Assembly: GCF_009827655.1 (NCBI RefSeq)
Contig: NZ_WTYV01000001.1
Location: 908,354 to 972,353 of the forward strand
Direction: 5' to 3'
Source of the DNA: Alteraurantiacibacter buctensis
GTDB lineage: Bacteria > Pseudomonadota > Alphaproteobacteria > Sphingomonadales > Sphingomonadaceae
Length of the DNA stretch: 64,000 nucleotides
Shown here: positions 43,971-52,436 of the stretch, in pieces
Numbering within the stretch: the first letter of the stretch is position 1
How the letters are laid out: every line of letters begins with the position of its first letter
Translations under genes and position numbers: made by a program
The notes under the pieces: generated by a model
Databases searched by the model: none
The model's input: the letters and a program-made list of their open reading frames with translations, nothing else
What the model was told of the DNA's origin: nothing

Positions 43971-45107
43971 TTAGCCCTTGCGGTAAGGTGTCCGGCGCGA
44001 CAGGACCAGCCGGTCCGCCGCCACGCCGCGCCGCTCACTGTCGAGGAAGTCGGCCACCGCCTCGCGGAAGGCGGGATCGGCAATGTAATGGAAACTGGTG
44101 GTGGCCACCGGCTCATAGCCACGGGCCAGCTTGTGCCCCCCTTGTGCCCCCGCTTCCACCCGGCTCAGCCCCCGTTCGATGGCGGCATCGATCGCCTGGT
44201 AGTAACACAGCTCGAAATGCAGGAAGGGCTTGTCGACCAGGCAGCCCCAATAGCGGCCATAGAGCGCATCCGGCCCGACCAGGTTGAGCGCCCCGGCGAT
44301 GGGCGTATCGCCTTGATAGCCCAGCACCAGCAGCACCTGCCCACCCAGCCGCTCCCCGATCAGGTCGAAGGCCGCGCGCGTCAGGTAGGGCGTGCCCCAC
44401 TTGCGCGCTCCGGTATCCTGATAGAACTGCCAGAAGGCGTCCCAATGGTGCGGCTTGAGGTCCGTGCCCGAGAGATGGCGAATGGTGACACCTTGCTGTG
44501 CCACGGCCCGCTCCTTGCGCAGGTCCTTGCGCTTGCGTGAGGCCAGCGTAGCCAGGAAGTCGTCGAAATTGGCATAGCCGCGATTGGGCCAGTGGAACTG
44601 GATGTCCTCGCGCTTCAGCCAGCCGGCCGCTTCGAACCAGGGGTGCTGGGACCTTTCCACGAAGGTGGCATGGGCCGAGGAGAGATTGCTTCCCTGGCAC
44701 AGCGCTTCCGCCGCGCGTAGCAAGGCGGCGGCGTGGTGCGGATCACTGGCCAGCACGCGGGGGCCGGTGGCCGGCGTGAAAGGGGCCGCGATCTGCAGCT
44801 TGGGGTAATAGTCGCCCCCCGCGCGGTGCCAGGCATCGGCCCAGCCGTGATCGAACACGTACTCGCCCTGGGAGTGGCTCTTGCCATAGGCCGGCAGCGC
44901 GCCAAGCAGGCGGCCATCGGCATCCTCCAGCACCAGCGGCAGGGGCTGCCAGCCGGTCCCCTCGCCTACCGACCCGGAGTCCTCCAGCGCGGTGAGGAAG
45001 GCATGGGACATGAACGGGTTGCCCCCTGCCAGCGCATCCCAGGCCGCCGCATCGAGCGTGCCGACGGCGGATGCGACGCGGACAGTCAGCCCGGTCCCCT
45101 CGCTCAA
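43971..45107 (-). CDS. GNAT-fold acyltransferase, FemAB-like (PF04339 type)
   Basis: 378-residue protein similar to the widespread bacterial family annotated as peptidogalycan or FemAB-like. Typical stretches are NPFMSHAFLTALEDSGSVGEGTGW near the start, SRKRKDLRKERA and YYQAIDAAIERGLSRVEAGAQGGHK. Start is TTG 45107, overlapping the stop of the next upstream gene by four bases; GGAGGGAG lies before it. Last of five overlapping genes. The acceptor is not known. Confidence 0.8.
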   Translation of the reverse strand: MSEGTGLTVRVASAVGTLDAAAWDALAGGNPFMSHAFLTALEDSGSVGEGTGWQPLPLVLEDADGRLLGALPAYGKSHSQGEYVFDHGWADAWHRAGGDYYPKLQIAAPFTPATGPRVLASDPHHAAALLRAAEALCQGSNLSSAHATFVERSQHPWFEAAGWLKREDIQFHWPNRGYANFDDFLATLASRKRKDLRKERAVAQQGVTIRHLSGTDLKPHHWDAFWQFYQDTGARKWGTPYLTRAAFDLIGERLGGQVLLVLGYQGDTPIAGALNLVGPDALYGRYWGCLVDKPFLHFELCYYQAIDAAIERGLSRVEAGAQGGHKLARGYEPVATTSFHYIADPAFREAVADFLDSERRGVAADRLVLSRRTPYRKG

Positions 45108-45889
45108 AGGCCAGCTCCCTCCGCGATCGGGGCATCGGCGTGTTCGGCAGCGCGGACGCGCAGCGCCGGGGTGTTCACCGTCCAGGTCAGCACGGGCAGG
45201 CCCCGCTGGCGGTGGCGCCGGGCAAAGGCGGAAGGGAGGTCGCGCACGTCATAGGCCAGGAACTGGGCACGCGCGTTCCACAACGCAAGGTGCCTTTTGA
45301 CCGTACCGGACCAGGTGCGATTGCCTGCTTCGGTCACCACCAGCCCGCGCGGCACCTCAGGCGCACGGCGGGCGAACCATGCCGCCACGCGGGGATCGAA
45401 GCTCATCACGGCCACCGGACCGGGATAGCCATCTAGGTCACGTCGCACTGCGCGACACAGGTCGAGTATGGAAGGCGCGCCAGCGGGCTTGGCGCGATCG
45501 CTCTTCAGCTCGATCAGCAGCGGCATCCGCCCGGCAACCTGCACCAGCAGGTCGCGCAAGGTGGGAACGGGCTCGCCGCCGATGGCCAGGGTGAGCGCGG
45601 TGATCTCGGCCACGCCCAACTGGTCCACCCGGCCGGGCCTGCCGGTCAGGCGGTCAAGCGTGGCATCGTGGAAAACCACCGCCCGACCATCACGGCTGAG
45701 GCGCACGTCGCACTCGATCCCCAACCCCCCCTGGATGGCGAGCGCGAAGGCTCCCGTGGAGTTCTCCGCCACCCCGGCGCCGTGGACCCCCCGGTGGGCA
45801 TAGACCGCGCCCTTCAGCCAGCCGCTGACGGCCGGTTCGGGCGGCTGGGCATAGCGCCGGTCAAAGAGGGCGAAGGGCGACAATCGCAT
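45104..45889 (-). CDS. Glycerophosphodiester phosphodiesterase family protein
   Basis: 261 residues, TIM-barrel hydrolase of phosphodiesters of glycerol or related heads. Active-site motifs are AHRGVHGAGVAENST (His and Glu) and GIECDVRLSRDGRAVVFHDATLDRLT (Glu, Asp and His). ATG 45889. It overlaps the RidA gene upstream by 29 bases and the acyltransferase gene by four. No signal peptide, so cytosolic action is expected. Confidence 0.87.
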   Translation of the reverse strand: MRLSPFALFDRRYAQPPEPAVSGWLKGAVYAHRGVHGAGVAENSTGAFALAIQGGLGIECDVRLSRDGRAVVFHDATLDRLTGRPGRVDQLGVAEITALTLAIGGEPVPTLRDLLVQVAGRMPLLIELKSDRAKPAGAPSILDLCRAVRRDLDGYPGPVAVMSFDPRVAAWFARRAPEVPRGLVVTEAGNRTWSGTVKRHLALWNARAQFLAYDVRDLPSAFARRHRQRGLPVLTWTVNTPALRVRAAEHADAPIAEGAGL

Positions 45890-46334
45890 CGACTTCCACC
45901 GCCGCGCCCAGCGGCAGCACCGGCACTCCCACCGCGCTGCGGGCGTGCTTGCCGGCATCGCCGAACACCTCGGCCATCAGCTCGGACGCGCCGTTGGCCA
46001 CCTTGGGCTGGTCAGTAAACGTGCCCGCCGAATTGACGAAGGCCCCCAGCTTGACGACGCGTTCCACCCGCTCCAGCAGCCCCGCCGCCTGCAACTGGGC
46101 CAGGATCATCAGCCCGCAGGCCCGCGCCGCAGCAGTGCCCTGCTCAAGCGACACGTCCTCGCCCAACCGTCCGGTGACCAGCGCACCGTCGATGAAAGGC
46201 AATTGGCCCGAAACGTGGGCCAGGCCGCCGGCTTCCACCACGGGCACATAAGCCGCCACCGGCGCGGCGGCGGCGGGCAGGGTGATGCCGAGATCGGCCA
46301 AGCGATCGAGGATGGGGCGTTGGGCGATGGTCAT
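45861..46334 (-). CDS. RidA-family protein (longer YjgF-type)
   Basis: 157 residues, trimeric endoribonuclease-like/enamine deaminase fold. Conserved ends: GGLAHVSGQLPFIDG near 36-50 and ARSAVGVPVLPLGAAVEVDAIVAL with the Arg found in active RidA members. Slightly longer than classical RidA (about 128 residues), as in the YjgH/RutC-like groups, so the imine substrate may differ. Overlaps its neighbours by 4 and 29 bases. Confidence 0.85.
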   Translation of the reverse strand: MTIAQRPILDRLADLGITLPAAAAPVAAYVPVVEAGGLAHVSGQLPFIDGALVTGRLGEDVSLEQGTAAARACGLMILAQLQAAGLLERVERVVKLGAFVNSAGTFTDQPKVANGASELMAEVFGDAGKHARSAVGVPVLPLGAAVEVDAIVALRPL

Positions 46335-46960
46335 GCGGTTTCTCCATGCAATGTCTCGAGCAGCCAGGGCAGGGCCGCATCCCAGGTGTCGATGCGGGCA
46401 TGGGCGTGGCCGGCGCTATGGGCGCAGGGGATGTGCGGGGCGATGGCCGGCTCGCCGCAGAAGTGCAGCCGGTGCACGCCTGGCATCGTATCCATCACCG
46501 ATGCGTGGTGCTTGGCGATATCGTCGATGAAGACAACGCGCCCGGGCTGGTGTTCGGCCACGATGCGGGCCAGCGCCCCGCCCTTGGGGCCCTGGTTGGT
46601 ATAGACGGGGGCATTGACGCCCAGCGCCTGCAACTGGCGCGTGCGCGATTCGTTGCGATGATCGAGCAGGTTGGTCAGCACCACCAGGTCCGCCTCGCGC
46701 TGCAATTCGGCAATCGCCTCTACCGCACCGGGAATGGCGGTCTGCCGGTCCATCTCGCCATCGAAGAACAGGTTGAGGTAATCCCACATCTCCGCTTCGC
46801 TCACCACCGCGTTGCTGTCGCGGCGGCGGAAGCTTTGCACGAAAGGATCACCATTCAGCAGGAAGTCGACCCCGTGCTCCTCGCCCAGCCAGTCGCGGAA
46901 GTGGCGCACCATATAGAGCAGCACCTCGTCGCAGTCGGTGATCACCAGCGGCCGACTCAT
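46331..46960 (-). CDS. HAD-superfamily hydrolase
   Basis: 209 residues. Motif I ITDCDEVLLY (nucleophile Asp9 and general acid Asp11), motif II LTNLLDH (Thr/Asn) and motif IV FIDDIAKHH (acidic pair), with a helical cap between. Probably a small-molecule phosphatase; substrate unknown. ATG overlaps DUF3572 by four bases and its stop overlaps the RidA gene by four. Confidence 0.8.
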   Translation of the reverse strand: MSRPLVITDCDEVLLYMVRHFRDWLGEEHGVDFLLNGDPFVQSFRRRDSNAVVSEAEMWDYLNLFFDGEMDRQTAIPGAVEAIAELQREADLVVLTNLLDHRNESRTRQLQALGVNAPVYTNQGPKGGALARIVAEHQPGRVVFIDDIAKHHASVMDTMPGVHRLHFCGEPAIAPHIPCAHSAGHAHARIDTWDAALPWLLETLHGETA

Positions 46961-47241
46961 CGGGCAAGCTCCTGCGCGGCGGCAGCCAGCCGGGCGGGCG
47001 GCACACCCAGGGCATCGGCAGCATCGAGCAAGTCCGGCTCGTGCGAGCAGAGGAATTCCAGTACCGCGCGCTGGGTGGAGCGGCTGCCCAGCGATTCGCG
47101 CAAGGTGTCCGGCGTCAGGCCCGTCAGGTCCAGCAGCCGCTCGGCTCGCCGGTCATCCGCCAGGACCCAGCCCAGCGCCTGCAGGGCGAGAGCGGCGGGA
47201 TCGTTTACCTGATTTTCACTATCGCGATGAATTGTCAGCAC
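46957..47241 (-). CDS. DUF3572 domain protein
   Basis: About 94 residues: PAALALQALGWVLADDRRAE followed by RLLDLTGLTPDTLRESLGSR, the DUF3572 hallmark found only in alphaproteobacteria. Usually divergent from divK, as here. Start uncertain: GTG 47241 is taken, but codons near VNDP could also serve; ribosome-binding site is weak. First gene of the overlapping five-gene operon. Function unknown. Confidence 0.75.
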   Translation of the reverse strand: MLTIHRDSENQVNDPAALALQALGWVLADDRRAERLLDLTGLTPDTLRESLGSRSTQRAVLEFLCSHEPDLLDAADALGVPPARLAAAAQELAR

Positions 47242-47317
47242 TCCCGTAAGGGCGTAAGGACCGGCCAGTGCCTTTCTGCAAGGACCCGGCCAGGGGCAGG
47301 GGGCATCCGGGGACGCA

Positions 47318-47692
47318 ATGACCAAACGAATCCTCGTTGTCGAGGACAACGATCTCAACCGCAAACTTTTCTGCGACGTGCTTGTCGCCTGCGGTTTCGA
47401 TGTGGAGCCTGTGGCTGACGGACACCAGGCGCTGGAGCGGGCGCGTGGCTTCCACCCCAACCTGGTGGTGATGGACATCCAGTTGCAGGATGTATCCGGC
47501 CTCGACCTCATCTCCAGCATGAAGGCCGATGCCGTGCTGGGCGACGTGCCCGTGCTGGCGGTGACCGCCTATGCCGGCAAGGGCGACGAAGAGCGGATCC
47601 GCGAGACGGGGGCCGAAGGCTACCTGTCGAAGCCCGTCTCTATCGGCCCGTTCATGGCGGCGGTGCGCGGCCTGATCGACCAGGTGGCCTGA
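47318..47692 (+). CDS. divK: Single-domain response regulator DivK
   Basis: Receiver-only regulator of 124 residues acting in the PleC/DivJ-DivL-CckA pathway that controls CtrA phosphorylation. Phospho-acceptor Asp53 (LVVMDIQLQDVSGLDLI) and Lys in YLSKPVS; Thr in VTAYAGKGDEERIRE, all close to Caulobacter DivK. Divergent from DUF3572, conserved synteny. The CtrA gene lies about 20 kb away. Confidence 0.92.
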   Translation: MTKRILVVEDNDLNRKLFCDVLVACGFDVEPVADGHQALERARGFHPNLVVMDIQLQDVSGLDLISSMKADAVLGDVPVLAVTAYAGKGDEERIRETGAEGYLSKPVSIGPFMAAVRGLIDQVA

Positions 47693-47698
47693 ACCGCC

Positions 47699-48295
47699 CT
47701 AGCCCAGGGTCATTTCCAGCAGGAACGTCACCAAAGTCAGGCACAGGCCCAGCATGAAGGTCTTGTAGGCGTAGGCCAGGTACTTGTACTTCTTGCGCTG
47801 CAGCACCTGCCCGTTCTGGTAGACATCGTGCAGCATGGTGCGGAACACCGTCTCGTCCGCCTTCAACTCGTCCAGTACCGAATCGACCCACTCTTCCTCG
47901 GGCACGTGGGTAAAATAGCCAAAAAACAGCTTGTTGCTTTTGCCGTCGTTCAGCCTGGCCGATTGCGGGCCGCTGACCGAAGGCAGCACGGCATAGACGG
48001 CGCAGCCTGCGGAGATGAAGGCGAACAGCGCCAGCACACCCAGCGACCAGGGCATCGTGCCGCCGCGCGCCTGGCCCACGGCAATGGTAAAGACCACGAA
48101 GGTCGCCCCCATCAGGATCGATGCCTTGGCATCGGCCATCTGGCTGAGGGCCAGGTTGATCTGCTGCGTGGTGCGCACCAGGTGGATGGCATGGTTGGAA
48201 TAGCCGGAGGGCGAAGGCAGCGAAGGCGCGGCCACCGGTTGTTCAGGCTGGGTTGTGTTTTGTGCCACGATTTGCCCCCTCGCGCTCGCTGCCAT
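47699..48295 (-). CDS. Membrane protein with PycTM-type (DUF5706) domain
   Basis: 198 residues. The N-terminal 30 are Pro/Ala-rich. Then INLALSQMADAKASILMGA, the hallmark of the DUF5706 family renamed Pycsar effector TM domain, opens two membrane segments (about 55-105), followed by a charged cytosolic region (EEEWVDSVLDELKADETVF) and a last membrane segment (175-195). In anti-phage Pycsar systems such a protein permeabilises the membrane when it senses a cyclic pyrimidine. No cyclase gene is adjacent here, so a housekeeping role is equally possible. Convergent with divK. Confidence 0.75.
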   Translation of the reverse strand: MAASARGQIVAQNTTQPEQPVAAPSLPSPSGYSNHAIHLVRTTQQINLALSQMADAKASILMGATFVVFTIAVGQARGGTMPWSLGVLALFAFISAGCAVYAVLPSVSGPQSARLNDGKSNKLFFGYFTHVPEEEWVDSVLDELKADETVFRTMLHDVYQNGQVLQRKKYKYLAYAYKTFMLGLCLTLVTFLLEMTLG

Positions 48296-48403
48296 GCCGG
48301 ATTACACCTGCGGGCGCGCTTGACAAGCGGGTGAAAGAGCCGCTTTTCGACTGCCATGACCGCGGCGCCTGTGCCGCCAGAGACATTACGGGAAGAATCC
48401 AAG

Positions 48404-48646
48404 ATGGACCGCGCCGCAATTGACAGCACCATCCGCTCGCTGATCGAGCCGTTCAACCGCAAGAGCGTGGAAGTGGCGGATGCCACCACCTTTGCCGGTG
48501 ACCTGGAGTTCGACAGCCTGACGGTGATGGACTTCGTGGCCGCCATCGAGGACGAATTCGATATCATCATCAGCATGAACCAGCAGGCCGAGATCGAGAA
48601 TTACGGCCAGCTGGTGGACGCTGTGATGAAGATGCGGGGCGAGTAA
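48404..48646 (+). CDS. Acyl carrier protein of the sphingolipid pathway
   Basis: 80 residues from ATG 48404, with GGGAAGA upstream. Phosphopantetheine attachment Ser38 in EFDSLTVMDF, four-helix ACP fold. It lies eight bases before spt, so it likely supplies the acyl-ACP or acyl group to the palmitoyltransferase, as the linked ACP does in Caulobacter. Confidence 0.87.
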   Translation: MDRAAIDSTIRSLIEPFNRKSVEVADATTFAGDLEFDSLTVMDFVAAIEDEFDIIISMNQQAEIENYGQLVDAVMKMRGE

Positions 48647-48653
48647 GCAAGCG

Positions 48654-49874
48654 ATGAGCGAAACCGTGACCGAAAGCCGTGACCTGTTCTCGAAGTTCGA
48701 CGAGATCATCGCCGTGCGCGAGAACCTGCTGGCCAGCGGGGTGGAAGACCCGTTCAGCCTGGTGATGGAAAAGGTCCTCAGCCCCACCCGCGCCATCTGC
48801 AACGGGCGCGATACCATCCTGCTGGGCACCTACAACTATATGGGCATGACCTTCGATCCGGATGTGATCGAGGCAGGCAAGGAGGCGTTGGAACAGTTCG
48901 GCTCGGGCACCACTGGCAGCCGCGTGCTCAACGGCACCTATCGCGGTCACCGCGAGGTGGAGGACGCGCTGAAGGAGTTCTATGGCATGGATCATGCCAT
49001 GGTCTTCTCCACCGGCTACCAGGCCAACCTGGGGATCATCTCCACCATCGCCGGCAAGGAGGACTACATCGTCCTCGACATCGACAGCCACGCCTCGATC
49101 TGGGACGGCTGCAAGATGGGCGATGCGCAGATCGTGCCGTTCAAGCACAACGATATCGAGGCGCTGGAAAAGCGCCTGAAGCGCATCCCTGAAGGCGCGG
49201 GCAAGCTGGTGGTGCTGGAAGGCGTCTATTCGATGCTGGGCGACATCGCCCCGCTGAAGGAGATGATCAAGGTCGCCAAGGACAACGGTGCCATGGTGCT
49301 GGTGGACGAGGCGCATTCGATGGGCTTCATCGGCGAACACGGCCGCGGCGTGGCTGAAGCGCAGGGCGTGCTGGACCAGGTCGATTTCGTGATCGGGACT
49401 TTCTCCAAGTCGGTTGGCACGGTGGGCGGCTTCTGCGTCTCCAACCACCCCAAGTTCGAGATCATGCGGCTGGTCTGCCGGCCCTACGTGTTCACCGCCA
49501 GCCTGCCGCCCAGCGTCGTGCACACCGCCGCCACCAGCATCCGCAAGTTGATGCACGCGGGCAACAAGCGCGCGCACCTGTGGGAGAACTCAAAGGTCCT
49601 CCACAAGGGGCTGATGGACCTTGGCTTCAAGCTGGGTACCAGCGAACCGCAGAGCGCGATCATCGCCGTTATCATGCCCGACCTGGAGCGTGGTGCCGCC
49701 ATGTGGGAAGCGCTGCTGCATGAAGGGCTGTACGTTAATCTGGCCCGTCCGCCGGCCACGCCCGCCGGCATGACGCTGCTGCGCTGCTCGCTGTGCGCCG
49801 AGCATACGGCTGAACAGGTGCAGACGATCATCGGCATGTTCGAACGTGCCGGCAAGGCGGTGGGCATCATCTGA
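48654..49874 (+). CDS. spt: Serine palmitoyltransferase
   Basis: PLP enzyme condensing serine with palmitoyl thioester to 3-ketodihydrosphingosine, the first step in sphingolipid synthesis; cytosolic in sphingomonads. 406 residues. PLP lysine Lys252 (GTFSKSVGTVGG), His146 that stacks on the cofactor, Asp218 and His221 correspond to Lys265, His159, Asp231 and His234 of the Sphingomonas paucimobilis enzyme with a constant offset. The membrane of this organism therefore probably contains glycosphingolipids. Confidence 0.95.
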   Translation: MSETVTESRDLFSKFDEIIAVRENLLASGVEDPFSLVMEKVLSPTRAICNGRDTILLGTYNYMGMTFDPDVIEAGKEALEQFGSGTTGSRVLNGTYRGHREVEDALKEFYGMDHAMVFSTGYQANLGIISTIAGKEDYIVLDIDSHASIWDGCKMGDAQIVPFKHNDIEALEKRLKRIPEGAGKLVVLEGVYSMLGDIAPLKEMIKVAKDNGAMVLVDEAHSMGFIGEHGRGVAEAQGVLDQVDFVIGTFSKSVGTVGGFCVSNHPKFEIMRLVCRPYVFTASLPPSVVHTAATSIRKLMHAGNKRAHLWENSKVLHKGLMDLGFKLGTSEPQSAIIAVIMPDLERGAAMWEALLHEGLYVNLARPPATPAGMTLLRCSLCAEHTAEQVQTIIGMFERAGKAVGII

Positions 49875-49920
49875 GGAACGGGGCGGGCCATTGCTCGTCT
49901 TCCCTGCAAAGGAGACAGCA

Positions 49921-50349
49921 ATGACCACCAACACAGGTTCCGCCCGCTACGAAGGCCTCGGCAAGAACGGCAAGGGCCACGTATCGACCGGCTCGGGCGC
50001 GCTGAGTGACCAGCCCTACGGCTTCACCACGCGGTTCGAAGGCGCGCCTGGCACCAATCCGGAAGAGCTGGTGGGCGCGGCCCATGCCAGTTGCTTCACC
50101 ATGGCGCTGAGCTTTGCCCTTGCCCGCGCGGGCCATAGCGACGGATCGATCGAGACTACTGCCACGGTAACGCTGGAAAAGGATGGCGACGGGTTCACCG
50201 TCACCCGATCCGACCTCGTCACCACGGCGCGGGTGCCCGGCATTTCCGACGAGGACTTTCAGGCCATCGCCGCCGACGCCAAGGTCAATTGCCCAATCTC
50301 GAAGCTGCTCAATGCCGAGATAACGCTGGCAGCCACTCTGGCAGACTAA
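49921..50349 (+). CDS. OsmC-family peroxiredoxin
   Basis: Thiol peroxidase reducing organic hydroperoxides, 142 residues. Two catalytic cysteines are Cys58 (AAHASCFTMAL) and Cys124 (VNCPISKLL). ATG 49921 is preceded by AAAGGAGAC. The 3' end overlaps the convergent YqaA-type gene by four bases. It follows spt closely (46 bases) and may be co-transcribed. Confidence 0.9.
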   Translation: MTTNTGSARYEGLGKNGKGHVSTGSGALSDQPYGFTTRFEGAPGTNPEELVGAAHASCFTMALSFALARAGHSDGSIETTATVTLEKDGDGFTVTRSDLVTTARVPGISDEDFQAIAADAKVNCPISKLLNAEITLAATLAD

Positions 50350-50999
50350 GCTGCCGGGGCCACCACGGCGGTACATGGATCGCTGGCCGCCTCGCTCTCG
50401 CCGCCATCCAGCAGGGCGAGTGCGGCGAAGCCGGCGATCACCAGCGCGACAAAGCCCAACGTTACCAGGCCCAGGTACTTGTCTATGAAGGCTTTGATCG
50501 GTGCGCCGAACATGCGGAAAAGCACGCCCACGATCATGAAGCTGATCGACCGCGAGATGAGGCTGGCGGACAGGAAAAGCCATAGCGGCAGGTGCACAAA
50601 GCCGGCGGTGATCGTCAGCAGCTTGAACGGGATCGGGGTAACCCCCTTGGCGACGAACAGCGAAAACACTGCCGCTGGCTCCTGCCGCAGGAAGCAGATC
50701 GCGCGCGGGAAGGTTTCCTGCATTCCCAAGGCAGCGATCAACCAGTCACCTACCAGGTCATACAGCCCCCAGCCGATGGCATAGCCTAGCAGGCCGCCCG
50801 CGACGGAGGCGAGCGTGGCCACTCCTGCAAACCGGATCGCGCGCTTCGGGTCGGCCAGACACATCAGGCCCAGCAGCGGGTGCGGCGGAATGGGGAAGAA
50901 GCTGGCCTCGATAAAGGCGAAAAGCGCCAGCCACCACACGGCATGACGATGGGCGGCCTTGGCCATGGTCCAGTCGTAAAGGCCGCGGATCCAATTCAT
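50346..50999 (-). CDS. YqaA-family (DedA-like, SNARE-associated) membrane protein
   Basis: 217 residues with four or five membrane segments. FIEASFFPIPPHPLLGLMCL near the start and GVTPIPFKLLTITAGF around 135-150 are typical of the VTT/SNARE-associated domain in the YqaA group. Relatives are linked to membrane homeostasis and lipid scrambling. Ends convergently with osmC. Confidence 0.85.
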   Translation of the reverse strand: MNWIRGLYDWTMAKAAHRHAVWWLALFAFIEASFFPIPPHPLLGLMCLADPKRAIRFAGVATLASVAGGLLGYAIGWGLYDLVGDWLIAALGMQETFPRAICFLRQEPAAVFSLFVAKGVTPIPFKLLTITAGFVHLPLWLFLSASLISRSISFMIVGVLFRMFGAPIKAFIDKYLGLVTLGFVALVIAGFAALALLDGGESEAASDPCTAVVAPAA

Positions 51000-51106
51000 G
51001 CGCTGCTCCTGTCCCGGGGAGGCACGCGCCGCCGGACGCAGCAGCGGTTAGAGCCAAGCCGTCACCAACGCAATCCCGAATGAATAACCTATATGGCACT
51101 TTTTTA

Positions 51107-51135
51107 TTGACATCGTGACACTCTTTGGTTAGAGA
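51107..51135 (+). promoter_or_regulatory. Host promoter whose -10 is the transposon target site
   Basis: TTGACA (51107-51112), a 17-base spacer and TAGAGA (51130-51135). The -10 element lies in the 8-base duplication TAGAGAAA that flanks the element at 51138, so the promoter stays intact and reads into the transposase gene. Confidence 0.45.
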
Positions 51136-51204
51136 AAGGCGATTGTGTACTTTACAAACCCATGAGGGTGCCGTATAGGATATCCACAAGCTAAGGAATA
51201 TCCC

Positions 51205-52161
51205 ATGTCGGTTCTCTCATCCCCTCACTTTCACGACGAAGCTAAGGCTTTCGAGTACCTTGAGAGCATCGTGTGGGCTGACGGCGTGACCTGCCCCCAT
51301 TGCGGTGTGCATGGTGGCCGCGTTTACGACCTGTCGGGCGTTCGCACGAAGGCCAGCAACAAGAACCCAGAGGGCAAGGTTCGCCACGGCCTCAAGAAGT
51401 GTGGCGAGTGCCGCAAGCAGTTCACCGCAAAGGTTGGCACGGTGTTTGAGCACGCCCGTATGCCGCTTCATAAGATGCTCCAGGCTGTGCACCTGATGGT
51501 TTCCAGCAAGAAGGGCATCAGCGCCCACCAGCTTAGCCGCGTTCTTGAGGTCCAGTACAAGAGCGCGTGGTTCCTCGCCCACCGCATCCGCGAAGCCATG
51601 CGCTCCGGTGATCTTGCACAGCCGTTCGGCGGCAACGGCGGCGCGGTTGAAGTTGACGAAACCTACATCGGCTTCAAGCGCGATGTGGCCACCCGCCGCG
51701 GCACTGCCCACAAGCACGGCGTACTCGCGCTGGTAGACCGCGAGAGCGGCCAGAGCCGCTGGTTCAAGATCGACAGCGCTACCGCCGATCAAATCCACCC
51801 CATCGTGCTTGGCAACATCGCCCGCGAGGCGCGACTGATGACGGACGAAGCCAAGATGTACCGCAAGATTGGCCGCGAGTTCGCAGAACACGGCACCACC
51901 ACCCACGCGGCTTTCCAGTACGTCGATATGACCGACCGCACCATTCACACGAACACTGTTGAAGGCGCGTTCTCAATCTTCAAGCGCGGTATGCGCGGCG
52001 TGTACCAGCACTGCGCAGAGCATCACCTGCACCGCTATCTGGCAGAGTTCGAGTTCCGCTATAACAACCGCATCGCCAACGGCGTGGATGATCGCACTCG
52101 CGCCGCCCGCGCAATGGAGGGCATCGTCGGCAAGCGCATCACCTACGCAAGGCCTGACTAA
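51205..52161 (+). CDS. IS1595-family transposase (ISXO2-like)
   Basis: 318 residues. N-terminal zinc ribbon (CPHCG near 30-33 and CGECRKQFT near 66-74), then the ISXO2-like DDE-type domain: EVDETYIG (first Asp), LMTDEAKMYRKIG (second) and HTNTVEGAFSIFKRGMRG (Asn/Glu and Lys region). Length and motifs look complete. ATG has AAGGAATA upstream, and a host promoter reads into it from outside the element. A strong hairpin lies at 52264-52290 downstream. Confidence 0.95.
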   Translation: MSVLSSPHFHDEAKAFEYLESIVWADGVTCPHCGVHGGRVYDLSGVRTKASNKNPEGKVRHGLKKCGECRKQFTAKVGTVFEHARMPLHKMLQAVHLMVSSKKGISAHQLSRVLEVQYKSAWFLAHRIREAMRSGDLAQPFGGNGGAVEVDETYIGFKRDVATRRGTAHKHGVLALVDRESGQSRWFKIDSATADQIHPIVLGNIAREARLMTDEAKMYRKIGREFAEHGTTTHAAFQYVDMTDRTIHTNTVEGAFSIFKRGMRGVYQHCAEHHLHRYLAEFEFRYNNRIANGVDDRTRAARAMEGIVGKRITYARPD

Positions 52162-52263
52162 AGGACCTAAGGCCCCACGCCAGTTGTCGCTTCCTGGATA
52201 TGAGCCTCGCCGCCGTGGACGGTGGAAGCCCAAGCCGCGTAAATCAGGGGATTCACAAAGAAA

Positions 52264-52290
52264 GGCGGCGGTGCTATGTACACCGCCGCC
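52264..52290 (-). terminator. Strong terminator hairpin, minus strand
   Basis: Ten-base perfect stem GGCGGCGGTG/CACCGCCGCC with a seven-base loop; on the minus strand it is followed by TTTCTTTG. It would stop a minus-strand transcript from the mini-ORF region and may also affect read-through from the transposase. Confidence 0.7.
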
Positions 52291-52324
52291 AGGTTGGTAC
52301 CCATACTGCTTATTGGCTCACATC

Positions 52325-52359
52325 GAGGCCACCGTCCCCAGCCCGGGATTGGTGGCCTC
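52325..52359. terminator. Second hairpin, possibly bidirectional
   Basis: Nine-base perfect stem GAGGCCACC/GGTGGCCTC with a 17-base loop. On the plus strand it is followed by TCTCATTT, so it may terminate transposase mRNA. Confidence 0.5.
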
Positions 52360-52361
52360 TC

Positions 52362-52436
52362 TCATTTAGCCCCTGCCGTCACCGCGAGCTTGTGTCCGGC
52401 ATGAGCGACCCTCCTAGCGGTCATTTTGTCACGCAT
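52362..52436 (-). CDS. Mini-ORF of 24 residues with ideal ribosome-binding site
   Basis: Basic peptide starting MRDKMTARRVAHAGHKLAVT. GAAAGGAGG lies six bases before its ATG, better than at most genes here, and two hairpins follow its stop on the same strand, as in a complete transcription unit. A second overlapping frame (MSRRKEARHA) reads through the same site. A leader peptide, toxin or unused frame are all possible. Confidence 0.35.
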   Translation of the reverse strand: MRDKMTARRVAHAGHKLAVTAGAK

